NCBI GenBank assembly: GCA_002197995.1
Contig: NGZR01000009.1
Coordinates: forward strand, 1 to 64,000
DNA from: Gaeumannomyces sp. JS-464
Lineage: Eukaryota > Ascomycota > Sordariomycetes > Magnaporthales > Magnaporthaceae
Direction of reading: 5' to 3'
Length of the DNA stretch: 64,000 nucleotides
Shown: positions 22,101-32,803 of the stretch, one piece after another
How the letters are laid out: each line of letters starts with the position of its first letter
How positions within the stretch are numbered: position 1 is the first letter of the stretch
Notes under the pieces: model-generated
Told to the model about the DNA's origin: nothing
The model's database searches: none
The model's input: only the letters and a program-made list of their open reading frames with translations
Program-made: the position numbers and the translations under genes

Positions 22101-23371
22101 CGCCGCCTTCATGACGGCAAAGATGCCACTGGCAGCCTCGCTGTGGCCAATGTTGGGTTTAATGCTATTGTTCCCGCTCCGAAGTCAGCGGCTAGATCGA
22201 ACTGGAAAGCTCGTTTTTAAAAGAACACGAGAACTTACGCTCCAACAACCAAAGGCTTATCCCGCGGCCGCGTGTCGTTCATGGCGGTGGCAATAGCCTG
22301 CGTCTCGATGGGGTCACCCACGTTGGTGCCAGTACCATGGCATTCGACATAGGCCGTGTCGACGGGGTCCAGGCCACATCGCGCATAAGCGGCGCGAACC
22401 ACGGCCTCCTGTCCCCGGATGCTCGGGTATGTGATACCGTAGCCCGGCACTTTGCCGTTGGAGTTCACCGCCGAGCCGCGGATGACGGCGCGCACGGGAT
22501 CGCCGTCGCGCATCGCGTCGGACAGCCGCTTGAGGTACAGGGCCCCGACGCCCTCGCCGCGGCCGTAGCCGTCGGCCGACGCATCGAAGGTGTGGCACTT
22601 GGCGGTCGGCGAGAGGACGCCCAGCTTGGCCGTGTTGAGGTGCTGGTCAACCACCATGACCAGATTGACACCGCCGGCGACGGCGCCGTAGCAGTCGCGG
22701 GCGCGCAAAGCGTTGCAGGCTTGGTGGACGGCGTAGATGGCCGAGGAGCAGGCCGTGTTGATGGTGGCGTTGGGCCCGCGCAGGTCGAAGACGTTGCCTA
22801 GCCGCGTGCTGATAATGCCAGGGTCGACGCCCGTCGCGGCGTAGCTGTGGCGGAAGTCGGACTCGCGAAAGGCCATCTGCTGGAAATCATTCGTGAAGCA
22901 GCCGACAAAGACGCCCGTGTTGGACCCCGACATGGACTCGAGGCTGGCGCCGGCGGCCTCGAAGCACTCGTACGTCACCTCGAGCATCTTGCGCTGCTGC
23001 GGGTCCAGCCACATGGCTTCGACGGGCGATATGCCGAAAAAGCTGGGGTCGAAGTCCTCGAGATTGCCGTCGAGGAAATAGCCCCCGGGCACGTTGAAGC
23101 TACCCGGCCGCTCGAGGTTTTCATGCAGGTACGCGTCGATGTTGAAGCGGTTCGCCGGCACCTTGGGTGTCTGCACCGACCGCTTTTCCTTGATCGTGTC
23201 CCAAAGCGACGAGGCCGAGTCGATACCGCCGGGGAGACGGCAGGCTGTGATGTGCGGGCCTTGTCAGTGGGTGAGCAGCCCCCGGCGGAGACTCGGGTGA
23301 TGTGACTTACACATGCCCACAATGGCAATGGGCTCTATCCCCCCATGGCTCGTGTCGCTATTAACACGCAT
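16152..23371 (-). CDS. Highly reducing iterative type I polyketide synthase (frame-disrupted)
   Basis: A megasynthase with KS-AT-DH-(linker)-ER-like-KR-ACP order, built by repeated malonyl-CoA condensation. KS (exons 1-3) has the Cys in NTACSSAIYAV and His in ECHGTGT and NIGHSE. AT has GHSSGEIAAAYAAG (about 21310) and YHSHHM. DH has HKLGGEDIF (about 20310) and HPSTIDGCLH (about 19795). KR has YLLVGCLGGLGRS, then TSSISATMGNPGQANYSAGN. ACP has YGLDSMV near 16300. The ER-like region has SGEHVLVLASPQTSS where GGVG is expected, so it is probably inactive. No intact methyltransferase is seen. Introns: 23245-23310, 22165-22238, 17166-17239. Breaks: in-frame TGA at 21867-21869; single-base losses near 20672, 18450 and 18405; a two-base-type frame change near 20298 in the DH HxxxGxxxxP motif. 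The start at 23371 gives the standard KS lead-in PIAIVGM before intron 1. Confidence 0.9.
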
Positions 23372-24041
23372 TTTGCAGATGGCAAGCTAAGCACCTAGGA
23401 GAGCTAGGTAGGCAGTAAGGCGATATGTATCAACTTGGAGAGGTTCGGGGAAAGGTGGGTTGGCGGTTTGTGCTGGGTGGCTTGCTATGGGGGATAATGT
23501 TTCCAGCTCGCTTGCCGAATGCCTGCTCCCTATCCAATCTCCCAGGACGACAGCACCGCTAGATGCTTTTATATGGACTGCCTATTGCTGGCACCAACCG
23601 ACTGTCGATAGGCTCGGCGACCCTCACCGCGGCCGTTCCCCTCCCTGCCCCCCCCCCCCCCCCCCCCCCCCGGCCCGGTTCACCGCCGGCCGCTCTCGCC
23701 CCCGACAAACCAGCAGCCCTCCGAATCAGCACATTGCCCTGCGCGATTACCCACTGCGCAGTCAGTTTCCCTTCGGTCCGCGCAATTCCGCAAGAGGCCA
23801 AGAATCGAAGATAGGAAATGAAGAATGCCGCTGATGATGTTGGCTCGGCGTGAGACGGGTGCGGCTAGTCACGAGACGGCATTTCGCTTTGCGCGTCGAG
23901 ATCTGCATCGCCTCCAAGATGGCCCTTGCTCGGCGTGGCGGTTAGGAGGTAGATATCGACAACATCCGCCCGCCGCAGCTGCTCAACTTTCCAGCCCGGT
24001 CTTCTCTTCCCCTAACCATCCCCTTTCCCACATCCTGCATC
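23372..24041. promoter_or_regulatory. Shared divergent promoter of PKS and membrane-protein gene
   Basis: The 670-bp region lies between two divergently transcribed genes. On the minus strand TATAAAAG at 23566-23573 lies about 195 bp before the PKS start. A CCAAT pentamer is at 23534-23538 (plus). A pure tract of 24 cytosines occupies 23648-23671. Regulatory function is inferred from position and motifs only. Confidence 0.5.
23648..23671. repeat. 24-cytosine homopolymer
   Basis: A pure C24 tract lies inside the divergent promoter between the PKS and the membrane-protein gene, 277 bp from the PKS start. Such a tract is prone to length variation. Confidence 0.9.
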
Positions 24042-25290
24042 ATGCCCAGCTCTGCTGAGTCCACGTTTTACAAAGCCACCTTGGTGGTAGCAGTTGTGTC
24101 GCTTTGGGTTGTCATGGCCTGGAACGGCACTTTGACTGCACTCGTCGTCGCCGCCTGGACCGGCAAGCTCGAGGACGGCTCGGCGCTAAGAACCAGATAC
24201 ACCGGCATACCCGTTCTAGCCTTACCATCACGGTTCTCGTCGCCTTCTTTTACTCGGGAACCGACGGCTCAGACCACGTTTATCGGCTGGCTTTGGTCGA
24301 CGGCTTTACAGGTCTGCAAGCGTTTTATGTATGGCTATATGCCGAGGATGTTTTGAGACAACAGCTGCCTCGGCTGCGGCGCAGCCCAACAATGACCAGG
24401 TAGGTTTTCACTGTGCCCCATGGTTGTTCGTTAACCGCTGTCTGCAATATGCTTACCTTTCCCAGACCCCTTTTCTGGACATTGGCAGCTCAGATAGTCG
24501 GTGGAGCAGTCGCCTTCCCTGTTTACTTTTCCGAGCACTCCAAGTCCCGAGTTCCTCAAGGAGACGAATCTCTTGTCAAGTCTCACATGAGCAAAGACTC
24601 TGCGTTAGCCACTGCTGCTGCAAGGGCCTTACCTTTAAGCTTCCTCATTGGCGCCGTCCTCCCTCTCGCGCCCTTCGTGTGGCCCATGTCGGATATCTTG
24701 ACCCGGCATCAACATTATGCCACCGTGGCCGCATTTCTCTTTTGCCCAATCTGGGTGTCAGCCTTGCAAAAATTCCTTACGGCAGTGCAGATTCCCTGGC
24801 TCCGCGCGTCGGCGACCGGGCCCGGCACAACCCTCCGCGGGCTGCGGACTGCCTACATATTCACAGCCATAGTGGCGGCGGCTGGCCATGTGTACGCAGC
24901 CCGGGCACTACTCGAGATTGCCAACGCCACATCGGCAGGAAAGCGCGGAGCCGATGCCTCGCCATGGTCCATCTTGGCTGGCGCTTACATCCCACCGCCG
25001 TTCTGCACCATGACCGAGACGGGACGTAAGCTCCTCGATGGCCCTCGGTTCTTCCTTCTGTACGATTGTGCGCTTATGCCACTGGTGTCACTCGTTTGGG
25101 CATACTTCGAGACGCTCTCCGTAATGGAGGCCAGCTCCCCATCCCGCTGGTCACTAGGGTTGCTGTGCCCCTAGCGCTATTCGTGGCTTATGTTATGCTC
25201 GGGGCCGGATGCACCGTGTCATTGGTTCTATTTTGGCGGGAGGGAATCTTGCTGCGCCGCAGCGAAACACGTGAGAATAAAGCCAACTGA
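24042..25290 (+). CDS. Polytopic membrane protein of the PKS locus (frame-disrupted)
   Basis: Allowing for two single-base losses (CCC to CC near 24220 and near 25131), the product is about 390 residues with eight or nine hydrophobic segments. Among them are TLVVAVVSLWVVMAW, LTITVLVAFFYSG, FWTLAAQIVGGAVAFPVYF, ALPLSFLIGAVLPLAPF, TAYIFTAIVAAAGHVYAA, and, after the second break, VAVPLALFVAYVMLGAG. One intron (24400-24465, GTAGGT...CCCAG) separates exon 1 from the rest. It shares a divergent promoter with the PKS. I cannot name the family. Integral membrane proteins of this size occur in fungal polyketide and meroterpenoid clusters, some acting as cyclases, so a biosynthetic or transport role is possible but is inference. 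Confidence 0.7.
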
Positions 25291-26133
25291 TCAGCTTTGT
25301 TTGTGTACCACAAAGCAAGTAAGATAGTTATCTTTGGGAACATGGCGGCGGGAGTTTCCGGTACGGGGATCCGAACAGCATGGTGTACGCTAAGCAAAAC
25401 GCTTCTCTATCTTACTGTACCTTTTTATTAGGTTTTACTCATTTTTGCAGTAATCCCCATGCATGCAGCAAAATGGCTCGGTTGCTTCCTTTGGTGGTTG
25501 GTATCGCGCTCGTGCAGGAGGTATTTATCCCACGAAGGTGCAGGGTAAAATATATACCCATTTCGAACAACCCTCGATCCAGCACACCAGCATGTGAGAC
25601 TCGGCTTTCCCTGATAACGGGTGGCGCGCGGGCGACCAAAGAGATCAACAGGGTTAAAACTGCCGCGGCGGCCAAGCTTCTCTCGTCAGCCCAACGCGCA
25701 TTTAAGCTTCACCCTTTCGCCGTCACACATCGTGCGTGAGCGAGAGCAAGCTCCCGTCCAAAGGGAGCCCTTCTCTGGCCAATGTATAAGCGAAGCACAA
25801 GAATATCGGCTAATTAGCGGTGGGACGGAAGCCGTCTAGCCGCTTTGGTGGCCTCCTTTATGCAAGCGAGGTGATCGGCGGCTCTGCAAACACCACCCCA
25901 CTCCGTGAGAACCCGGTGGTCTTGCCGGGAACTAACGGACCGGCACGGCGTGGGAGTAGCTCCGAAGTCGCCGGCCGGCCCGGCTATTAGGCAACTTTGC
26001 CGATCCCGAGAGCCAAGGCAAGCGTTGTATGTTATGGATAAAAAGAAGGAACTTGTGCTAACTTGCCGGATAGTCGAGGGATGGTCACCTCGGCGCCGGG
26101 ACCACGCATTTCGACACCCGCATCGACTACGCC
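25291..26133. other. Intergenic region, nothing recognised
   Basis: Only short overlapping open frames are present. This is probably the 3' flank of the membrane-protein gene and the promoter of the dehydrogenase gene. Confidence 0.4.
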
Positions 26134-26884
26134 ATGCCGCCCTCCAACAAACTATTGCGCTGGTGACGGGAGCAAACAAGGGCCTCGGCCGCGCCATCGC
26201 GGCGCAGCTGGCCAGGGATTACGGCTATCACGGTCATTTTGGGCTGCCGCAACCCCCTCGCAGCCGAGGATCTCGCTACCGAGCTGGCCTTAGCTGGACA
26301 CTCGGCCGAAACACTACAGCTAGACCTCGACTCGGATGAGTCCATCGAGGCGGCGGTGGCTGCCACCAGCGCCCGGCACGGACGGCTAGACGTGCTCGTC
26401 AACAACGCGGGCATGCAGCTGGAAGAGCCGGGGCCTGGCAAGCGGCGGCCTTCGACGCGCGAGGTCTTTGGCCGCACCATGGCACAAACGTGGTGGGGAC
26501 GGCGTGTTTGACCGAGGCGCTGTTCCGCTCTTGCGGGCCTCGGCTGCCGGCCTTGCTCGCCGCCGCGCATTGTCTTTGTGTCGAGCCACCTCGGTCCTGC
26601 ACTATCGGCACTGACCTTTGTCAATGTTCTATCACGCCGACTTCCAAGCTTACATGGCCAGCAAGCTGCCATGAACCGCATGGCCTTGTCTACGCCCGCA
26701 TCTTAAGCGACGTCGGGGCCGTGTCAACATCGCCGCGCCTGGTTTTGTCAACACCGAGCTGACAAACTTCAACCCCAACGGCGTGACAGTCGAAAGGCGC
26801 GCGGCGCATAGTCGAGCTGGCTGCTGTTGGCAAGGATGGGCCGTCGTTTACATTTTCGATATTAATGGACCGCTTCCGTGGTAA
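26134..26884 (+). CDS. Short-chain dehydrogenase/reductase (multiply frame-broken)
   Basis: Pieced across frames, this gives a complete classical SDR of about 250 residues, an NAD(P)-dependent oxidoreductase. It has the cofactor loop TGANKGLG (near residue 14), ILGCRNPLAAEDL, the NNAG motif in VLVNNAGMQ, IVFVSSHLG around the catalytic Ser, the YxxxK pair within YHADFQAYMASK, and a typical end in GPLPW before TAA at 26882-26884. Start ATG at 26134 is followed after six codons by the first break (a lost A near 26149-26151). Further breaks lie near 26234, 26450, 26540-26560, 26670-26720, 26800 and 26860. The protein cannot be made as written. The gene is either a young pseudogene or affected by the assembly errors seen across this window. 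Confidence 0.7.
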
Positions 26885-28119
26885 CCAGAGCTGGGGAACG
26901 CGGCGATCTTGCTACAAGAAGGAATACGCCAGGTTTACTTCCCTTTGCCGTACGACGCAAAATTGCAGTTTGTAGCTCTACCTTCGGGGAATTACGGATC
27001 ATGTGCCTGTGTCGGTGGCTGTGCCAATGTCGTTGCCATGCAGTGTCGTTCATATCAGCTTCTTCGCAAAAGCTGACGTGGGGGTCTCCCACAAACGGAA
27101 ATGTTTCGGACATAACAGCATGAGCACGAAGTGATAAGTGCCGGTTAAAGTGACGTCATTGGCCCACATCTGTCAAAAGTGGATTCCTGCAGTGCAATGC
27201 AACGCAAGATGCTGCTCTGGGCTCCATGACACATTATGACGGGCGCACTTCTTGATCCGTCCACCCGTCTCACCCGCTGCATCTTGCATCCACCTGTTTC
27301 TCGGTCCCGGTGGCGCAGATGCAAATGTCGCCCTTGCTTACCCTAGCGTCCGTTATCCGGCGGTCAGGCCCCGCCCATCCACATCTCCGCTCGCCGACCT
27401 TCGCTGGTTGGCAGGCCGAGCGTGTCGCTCTCCCGTGACAGCATGACAGGCCTTGGCCGGGCCATTTGACCAAAGACCAGACGGGAATCTCGCCCTTGGC
27501 ACCTACCGAATTGATCGAGCTCCGCAGCAAGCCTTTGCCGTCGCCGGGGCAGCGAAGCCTCCGAAAGCTGGCAGCCATGTCGATGTCCAGGGTGCGCGGG
27601 CTGAGGCCTGCTGCTCGACCTAAGGTACCCCCACGCTTAGCCATAACCGGAAAGCACTTGTCTCGCCATCGCGGCCGGCCGACCGCGCTAGAACTCGGCA
27701 TATGGAGCGCGACGGAGGAGCCGGCAAGGTTGCCGCGGCGCGCTCCGCTTGATACTAGCAAGCCCGCGCGTTGTAGCCTTTGGTTGAGCGGACGCGCTAG
27801 ACAGCGGCCTTCCAAACGTTTTCCATCTAGGTTTTTTTTTTTTTTTAAAGCTGTTGAAAGAGCACGTCCCGCGAAGCGGACCGGCAGCCCCGCGACGTCT
27901 ACATCGACGCCGGGCCTTGGTATTCCGATCCTCCGTCTGACCCGAAGTCCCCAGGAGCTACAGCAACGATCTGGTGGTCGAGACAGCAAGACACACAGGA
28001 TGGCAAGCGCTGGTTGACAAGGAAACATAAAAGAAAGGTAACTCACTCGTGTTTATTTGATGGATTTCCCTTTACCAGCATCAACATCCCATTCTCCCTT
28101 CGCCCACGCTTCGCCCAAT
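26885..28119. other. Intergenic region with a possible monooxygenase relic
   Basis: There is no intact gene. On the minus strand, about 27790-27500, fragments such as RAAGLSPRTLDI (a G-[AR]-x-GLxPRTLxI-type motif of phenol-2-monooxygenase-like FAD enzymes) are embedded in disrupted frames. A 15-T tract is at 27832-27846. The remainder shows nothing recognisable. Confidence 0.35.
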
Positions 28120-28797
28120 ATGAGTTACCAAAGCTTCCCGACGCTCCAGCCTGCCTTCAAGGCCATGGTAATCAATATTCCGACAATTGTCCTGTCTTCC
28201 TGCTCAAGGCTAACTCGGATAAACAACATCCCAGTGCATTCTGGATGCTGGTCAATTTCCCTGCGGAAAAATCCACTCTGGATCTACCCTCATCATGGTC
28301 CCCTTCTCCGGCGGCTTTGTCAAGTCGGTCGAGGGCTTCGAGCCCAAGATCGACATGGAAATCAAGGGCGGCGAGGACTGGTTCGAGATTGACAATGACA
28401 TGGCTGCGGGCCGGCTCAAGATTAACGCGCTGGCCTCCGACGCCGAGGGTCGCTGTGCGCGCTTCATCGCCGAAGGCCTCACGCCCATCACCGAGCACAT
28501 CAATGCCCTGGTGACGGGCGACCCTAACGCCAAGACCAGCGACTGGGGGTTCGGCGGTGCGTACCTCTTTAAAAAAAAAAAAAAAAAACGCACCTGTGCC
28601 GACCATGGGAGTGTAGGTGCTAACTTGCCACCACACCAGTAAACGCTACTCGAATCCAGACGGGCCACCCCGAGTACAAAGCGCTCGAGGGCATGGTGTT
28701 CGCGTCTAGCCAGCGGTTCAAGAAGCTCGAGTCTGGTGCCGTCGCTGCTGAAGTTCACGTTTCGCGTGTGATTCCTGGAACCGGGAACCAGTCTTAA
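28120..28797 (+). CDS. DUF3237 (UPF0311)-type protein
   Basis: Three exons (28120-28167, 28235-28556, 28640-28797) join into 175 residues in one open frame. Introns are 28168-28234 (GTAATC...CCCAG, branch GCTAAC) and 28557-28639 (GTGCGT...ACCAG, containing an 18-A run). The protein has the family's pattern: an ILDAGQFPCGKIHSGSTL entry strand, a block around GGEDWFEIDNDMAAGRL, and the end EGMVFASSQRF then a final beta strand before SRVIPGTGNQS. DUF3237 proteins are small beta-barrel proteins of unclear function that occur in some fungal metabolite clusters. It lies between the dehydrogenase and the Zn2Cys6 gene, so co-regulation with the PKS is plausible. It is intact. No signal peptide is seen. 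Confidence 0.75.
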
Positions 28798-29130
28798 ACG
28801 AGTCGAGGGCAAAGGCATCGAAAACTAGTGTATTTTTTTTTTCGGGAGCCTGATGGTTTGAAGTAGGAGCATGCTACTAGCCGAGAACGGAAATTGAAAG
28901 TCAGCGTGCTTGGAATGAAACCAAAAGCAGATAGTAAAAGGAGAGAAATGATGGCGGCTGCTTCCGTGGGGCGAATGTATTGCTACCGTGCTTTTTGCCA
29001 ATTCATTTTGCAAAAGAAAAAGAACCAGGAATAAGCAAAAAAAAAAAAAAAAAAAAAAATCGGGAAGGCCAACAAAAATCAGTCTAATGGAAATAAAAAC
29101 GATGAATTGTGCTATGAACTATTGATCCCT
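28798..29130. other. Convergent 3' flank
   Basis: Terminal regions of the DUF3237 gene (plus) and the Zn2Cys6 gene (minus). It contains a 23-base A tract (29037-29059). No other feature is seen. Confidence 0.5.
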
Positions 29131-31435
29131 TCATTCTAGCTCTCCAAGTCTTGCTTCTGCCTCCGCCAATAGCTCTGGTGCTATCCGCTCATGGGATACA
29201 AGTCCTCGGGCGGCTTCCAGTAGTACGCGGAGGGTTTCCACACACGTGTTCGTACTTCCCTCATCCCGGCTCCCGCCTCGGCTTGCGCATCCCATTGTCC
29301 GGACGCACGTCTGCATGGCGGTGGTAAGCGGCCAGATAAGGAACCGATCCAGCTGGCGGAAAGCCTCGCGCCGCTTTCCATCCAGGCGGCGACTTAGCAG
29401 CAGGGCTTGGGACACGTCGACAGCGGCCGTTACTGCTTTCGCCGACGCGTCAGCTGCGAGGGTCGGCGACAAGTCATCTTGCTCGGCTTTAAGCCGCGCC
29501 GCTTCATGTAGGCTCATCTCGACAGCGTCCAGGTTTGTCCGGAAGATAAGCGAGACTGGGTCGAGGGAGGAGGAGCTGCCGCCACCTCTCGCCGCCGGCG
29601 ATTCTCCTCTTGAGTTGCTGCTGCTGCTGCTGCTGCTGGAGGAAGAGGCGGGACCGGAGTTGTCGGCACCATCCTCGTCGTCGACCCGCTCCCGAAGCTC
29701 GCCACCGAGATGGTGCGAGAGTAGACAGTTGCGGCAGTAAGTGATTGCCTTTTCAATATTATAGTGCGAGTCCCAAAAGGCACCGGACCCGTCGTCGCCT
29801 TGCCGCCGTGGTCGGCGCGTATGGTCTAGGTACTGGCGGTATAGGAAGATCATGATGGTGTTTCCCACGAAGGCGGACACTGGCGTCTCCAGCGGGATCT
29901 CGGCGTTAAACAGCTGCTGCATCGAAGGCATTGTGGCAGCCGCTGATGAGCCCTCGACATGGTAGTCTTTGGGGAAGTCGCTTGGTCCGGGCAAGGGAAC
30001 GGCGACCTGCTTGTCAAAGGCCGGGTCGCAGTTGGAGCGCAGGCTAGAGAAGCCGTCAAGGAGATAAAGGGCCCAGAACGTGCGACGGCGCTCTTCGGCC
30101 TCACCTGTGGCGTGTGGTAGTCCCCAGCTGGCGGCGACGTTGCGTTGGGAGTGGCCGTCCTCGGGTTGGTCGAGGCCCATCATCTTTCCAAGCCGAATAG
30201 CTCGGCCGAGCGTGAGCCAGGACCGCGCGAAGCTGGGCTGCTTGAACTCATAGAGCGTGAGGAGCGTGCAGGTTTGCAGCGTGTTAATGCTAGCCAAAGA
30301 AGCGCCGCTCTCTTCACGCTCGCATTCATCCAGGAGACTGCGAGCCCGCTCGTAATGGGACTCGGCCGGGCCACCACGCACGCCGTTCTCGGACACAGTA
30401 CAAGCACCCAGCGCGGCGATGGCGTTGGATAGCGCCTCGACACCAGGAGGTGGCGGCGTCTGAGCCAACTCGGCCTCGAACCGGGCTCGGTTGATGATGG
30501 GCAATGTCGGATGGAAGATGTCGAAGAAGCGGTCATGCAGAGTCAACACCGACGCCTCTGCACCCCCCGTCCGCGGCGGGCTCTCAGCAGATGGCGGCGT
30601 CGGCAGCATGTCGAGGCACATAATGTCGAGCTCCATGCCGCCTTGGCCGCAACCTCCATCGGACATGAAGTGTGTCATGGCGTCTGGCGGCAAGGCAGGA
30701 TCCAACGCGGCAAAGTCAAAGTCGAATCCTGGGTCGTGGGGAGCAGCACCTAGGCTCCCGGCGCCCCAGACACCGACGCTCGGTGGCGCCTCTGGAGTGA
30801 CTACTCCGCCCAGGCCCCAAGGTGGCCCGGACGTCTCAATGGCCGAACTGGGGCTCAGCTGCGGCGGCGAGGAGGAGCCGCTCAAACTTGTCGCGGTTAG
30901 GGCACCCGTTCCGAGTGGGGGTACTGTTGTCTGTCCGGCGGCCCAGGGCATCGCCAAAGGCCGAATGTTCTCAGTCGCTCCGCCGCCCATGGCCAGCTGG
31001 GCCTCTGCCTGCTCTGTGCCGCGCAAGTGGTGCATTAGTGTCACTGGCCATGATGCCTGCGCCCGGGCCGCGAGTTTGGTGGCTTACTTAGACGGTTGTT
31101 CAGCGTGACGAGGAAGCGGGAAAGGTCCATCCGTGAGGGCATCGGCTTGGAGCGCTGCGAGTACCGGCAGCCGATGCGGACTTTTACGCACCTGCCACAT
31201 GCTGGCTGCTGCCGGTCGCATCGGATCTTGCGCTCGCGGCAAGGGCTGGGACGAGTTTGGTGTGTTAGAAGCAGTGGAAGACTACTGGTCAAGACAGGTG
31301 CCAATGCGCTTACTCGCATGCCAGCCGCTTCGAGGGCGGCGTGGAAGAGGAGGGTAACTCGGCATCGGTCGTCGAGACGCCAGCGGTGCCAGTCCTAGCC
31401 GGCTTTCCCGATTTGACGAAGATAGACTCGGACAT
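29131..31435 (-). CDS. Zn2Cys6 fungal-specific transcription factor
   Basis: Three exons (31314-31435, 31088-31245, 29131-31043) give an intact 730-residue protein. The binuclear zinc cluster is split by intron 1 and reads ACDPCRERKIRCDR, then QQPACGRCVKVRIGC, matching C-x2-C-x6-C-x6-C-x2-C-x6-C at about residues 39-66. A short linker leads to a low-complexity Gly/Pro region. The fungal transcription-factor middle homology region then starts near LTLHDRFFDIFHPTLPIINR. Serine and glutamate runs lie near 29600-29650. Intron 2 is only 44 nt (31044-31087, GTAAGC...GCCAG). Its position between the PKS side and the two monooxygenases makes it the likely pathway regulator, acting in the nucleus. That role is inferred. 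Confidence 0.85.
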
Positions 31436-32803
31436 TGCGGCTGGCAGTGACACCACCCCGCCGAATCGAATGTTTGCTGAAAGAGACGCTTAGACGGGAT
31501 ATAAAGGGGCTTGGCGATGCGCCGGTAACGGGATACACGGGGTGGGAAGCACAAGGAAAAGACGGGGCCGAAACAACTAGTAGATGGTCGGGGAATAAAA
31601 GACGAACATGGTGGGAAAAGCTTTAAAGTGCAAAGACCAGAATCTGGCCACAAGTTTGTTATATCGTGGGCAGGCACATGGGCAAAGAGAGGGCCTGATA
31701 TCCTTGCGTGCAGATAAGCAATCGAACAGGTATTCTTCCGGGGTCGGCGGCATGCCTTGACGATGGCGAGTGCTGCTTGCCGCCAGAAATGGTGCAAGCA
31801 AGCTACTCGCTTATGTCTTGTCCCTTGGCCAAGATAACTGGGGACCTCGATGCAAACCGCGAACCGGAGCGGACGATATTTTGCTCGCTTGATAGGTGAC
31901 GCACTCATCATGCAAAGAAGAAGAGGCAGACCCCGACTGCTGCTGCGATGATAGTCGAGTCCCATGCATGCAAGCACCGAAAGCGGATAGTGATGTCTTC
32001 GCAGTTGTGGGTGCTAATTTGCCTGAATTTCAAGGGCCACACACACGCCGTCCATGTCCAAAAAGGGCCTGGCCCTCGCGGCCCGTTACATGTCGTGCGC
32101 TGGCCGGCCATCCACTACCATGGAGAGCATGTAAGCTGACCGCAGCTGCGATAAAAAGCCGAGTCTGCTTGGCCCGACGGTTCTCGAGCCACTTCGCGGG
32201 GATTTCCCCACCACACCACACAGCGTCCAAGAGGCGCAGGCTGTGGGTGTTGGCTCGCACTTGGGCACACACCGGCTCGCACCAGTGAGGCGGCCGCATA
32301 GCCGTATCTTTGCTTACTGATGCGACAGCGCAGACATACATACATCTCTCCCCCACGCCCCCTTTGCATCATGCATGTCGCACGTAGGCGGGAGCGCCCC
32401 CGCAGATGGCTAAACACTCCATGCATTGCTCAAGCCTCGGCCATTTCGGCCAGCTCGGCCCTTTGGTCCCCGCGCGCGCGGCTGTTGCCGTCGGCTTGCT
32501 CGGCCTGCGGCACCGGCCCTCAGGGCCACACGACCAGCCCGAGGCTCCGTGTGCGCCCTCCAGCCAATACTGGTATGCGAAGAAGTAGCCGTGTACTTTG
32601 CGTCCAACCCCCGGAGCCCGGAGCATGCTTCCCCGCCCCGTCGACCCCGGCCCAAGTACTTACCCGGTGCGGCGTCCGTTAAAGCAGCATAGTTGCTGCT
32701 ACCATACTCTATCCGCCTCGATCACAAACAGGGCATGCTTCCATCCGCGACAGCGCCTGGCCATCGAAACACCCATCCACAGTTTGCGCCTCCACCCGCC
32801 AGC
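31436..32803. promoter_or_regulatory. Divergent promoter region, regulator and FAD monooxygenase
   Basis: The 1.37-kb region lies between divergently transcribed genes and holds no supportable gene. Three consecutive 9-mers TCGGCCATT, TCGGCCAGC and TCGGCCCTT occupy 32437-32463. CGG-containing direct repeats are the kind of site bound by Zn2Cys6 factors, but no binding is shown. Confidence 0.4.
32437..32463 (+). repeat. Three tandem 9-bp CGGCC repeats
   Basis: TCGGCCATT, TCGGCCAGC and TCGGCCCTT occur back to back upstream of the PaxM-type monooxygenase, about 340 bp before its start codon. Confidence 0.6.

Noticed and set aside
20000..27000. The polyketide locus as a definite pseudogene cluster
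   Set aside because: The same single-base losses occur in housekeeping genes of this window, so the breaks cannot be taken as biological inactivation without read evidence.
27270..28046. 258-codon minus-strand open frame as a gene
   Set aside because: Only a short internal part resembles an FAD enzyme, in conflict with the frame of the rest. The remainder is low-complexity and overlaps the start region of the DUF3237 gene.
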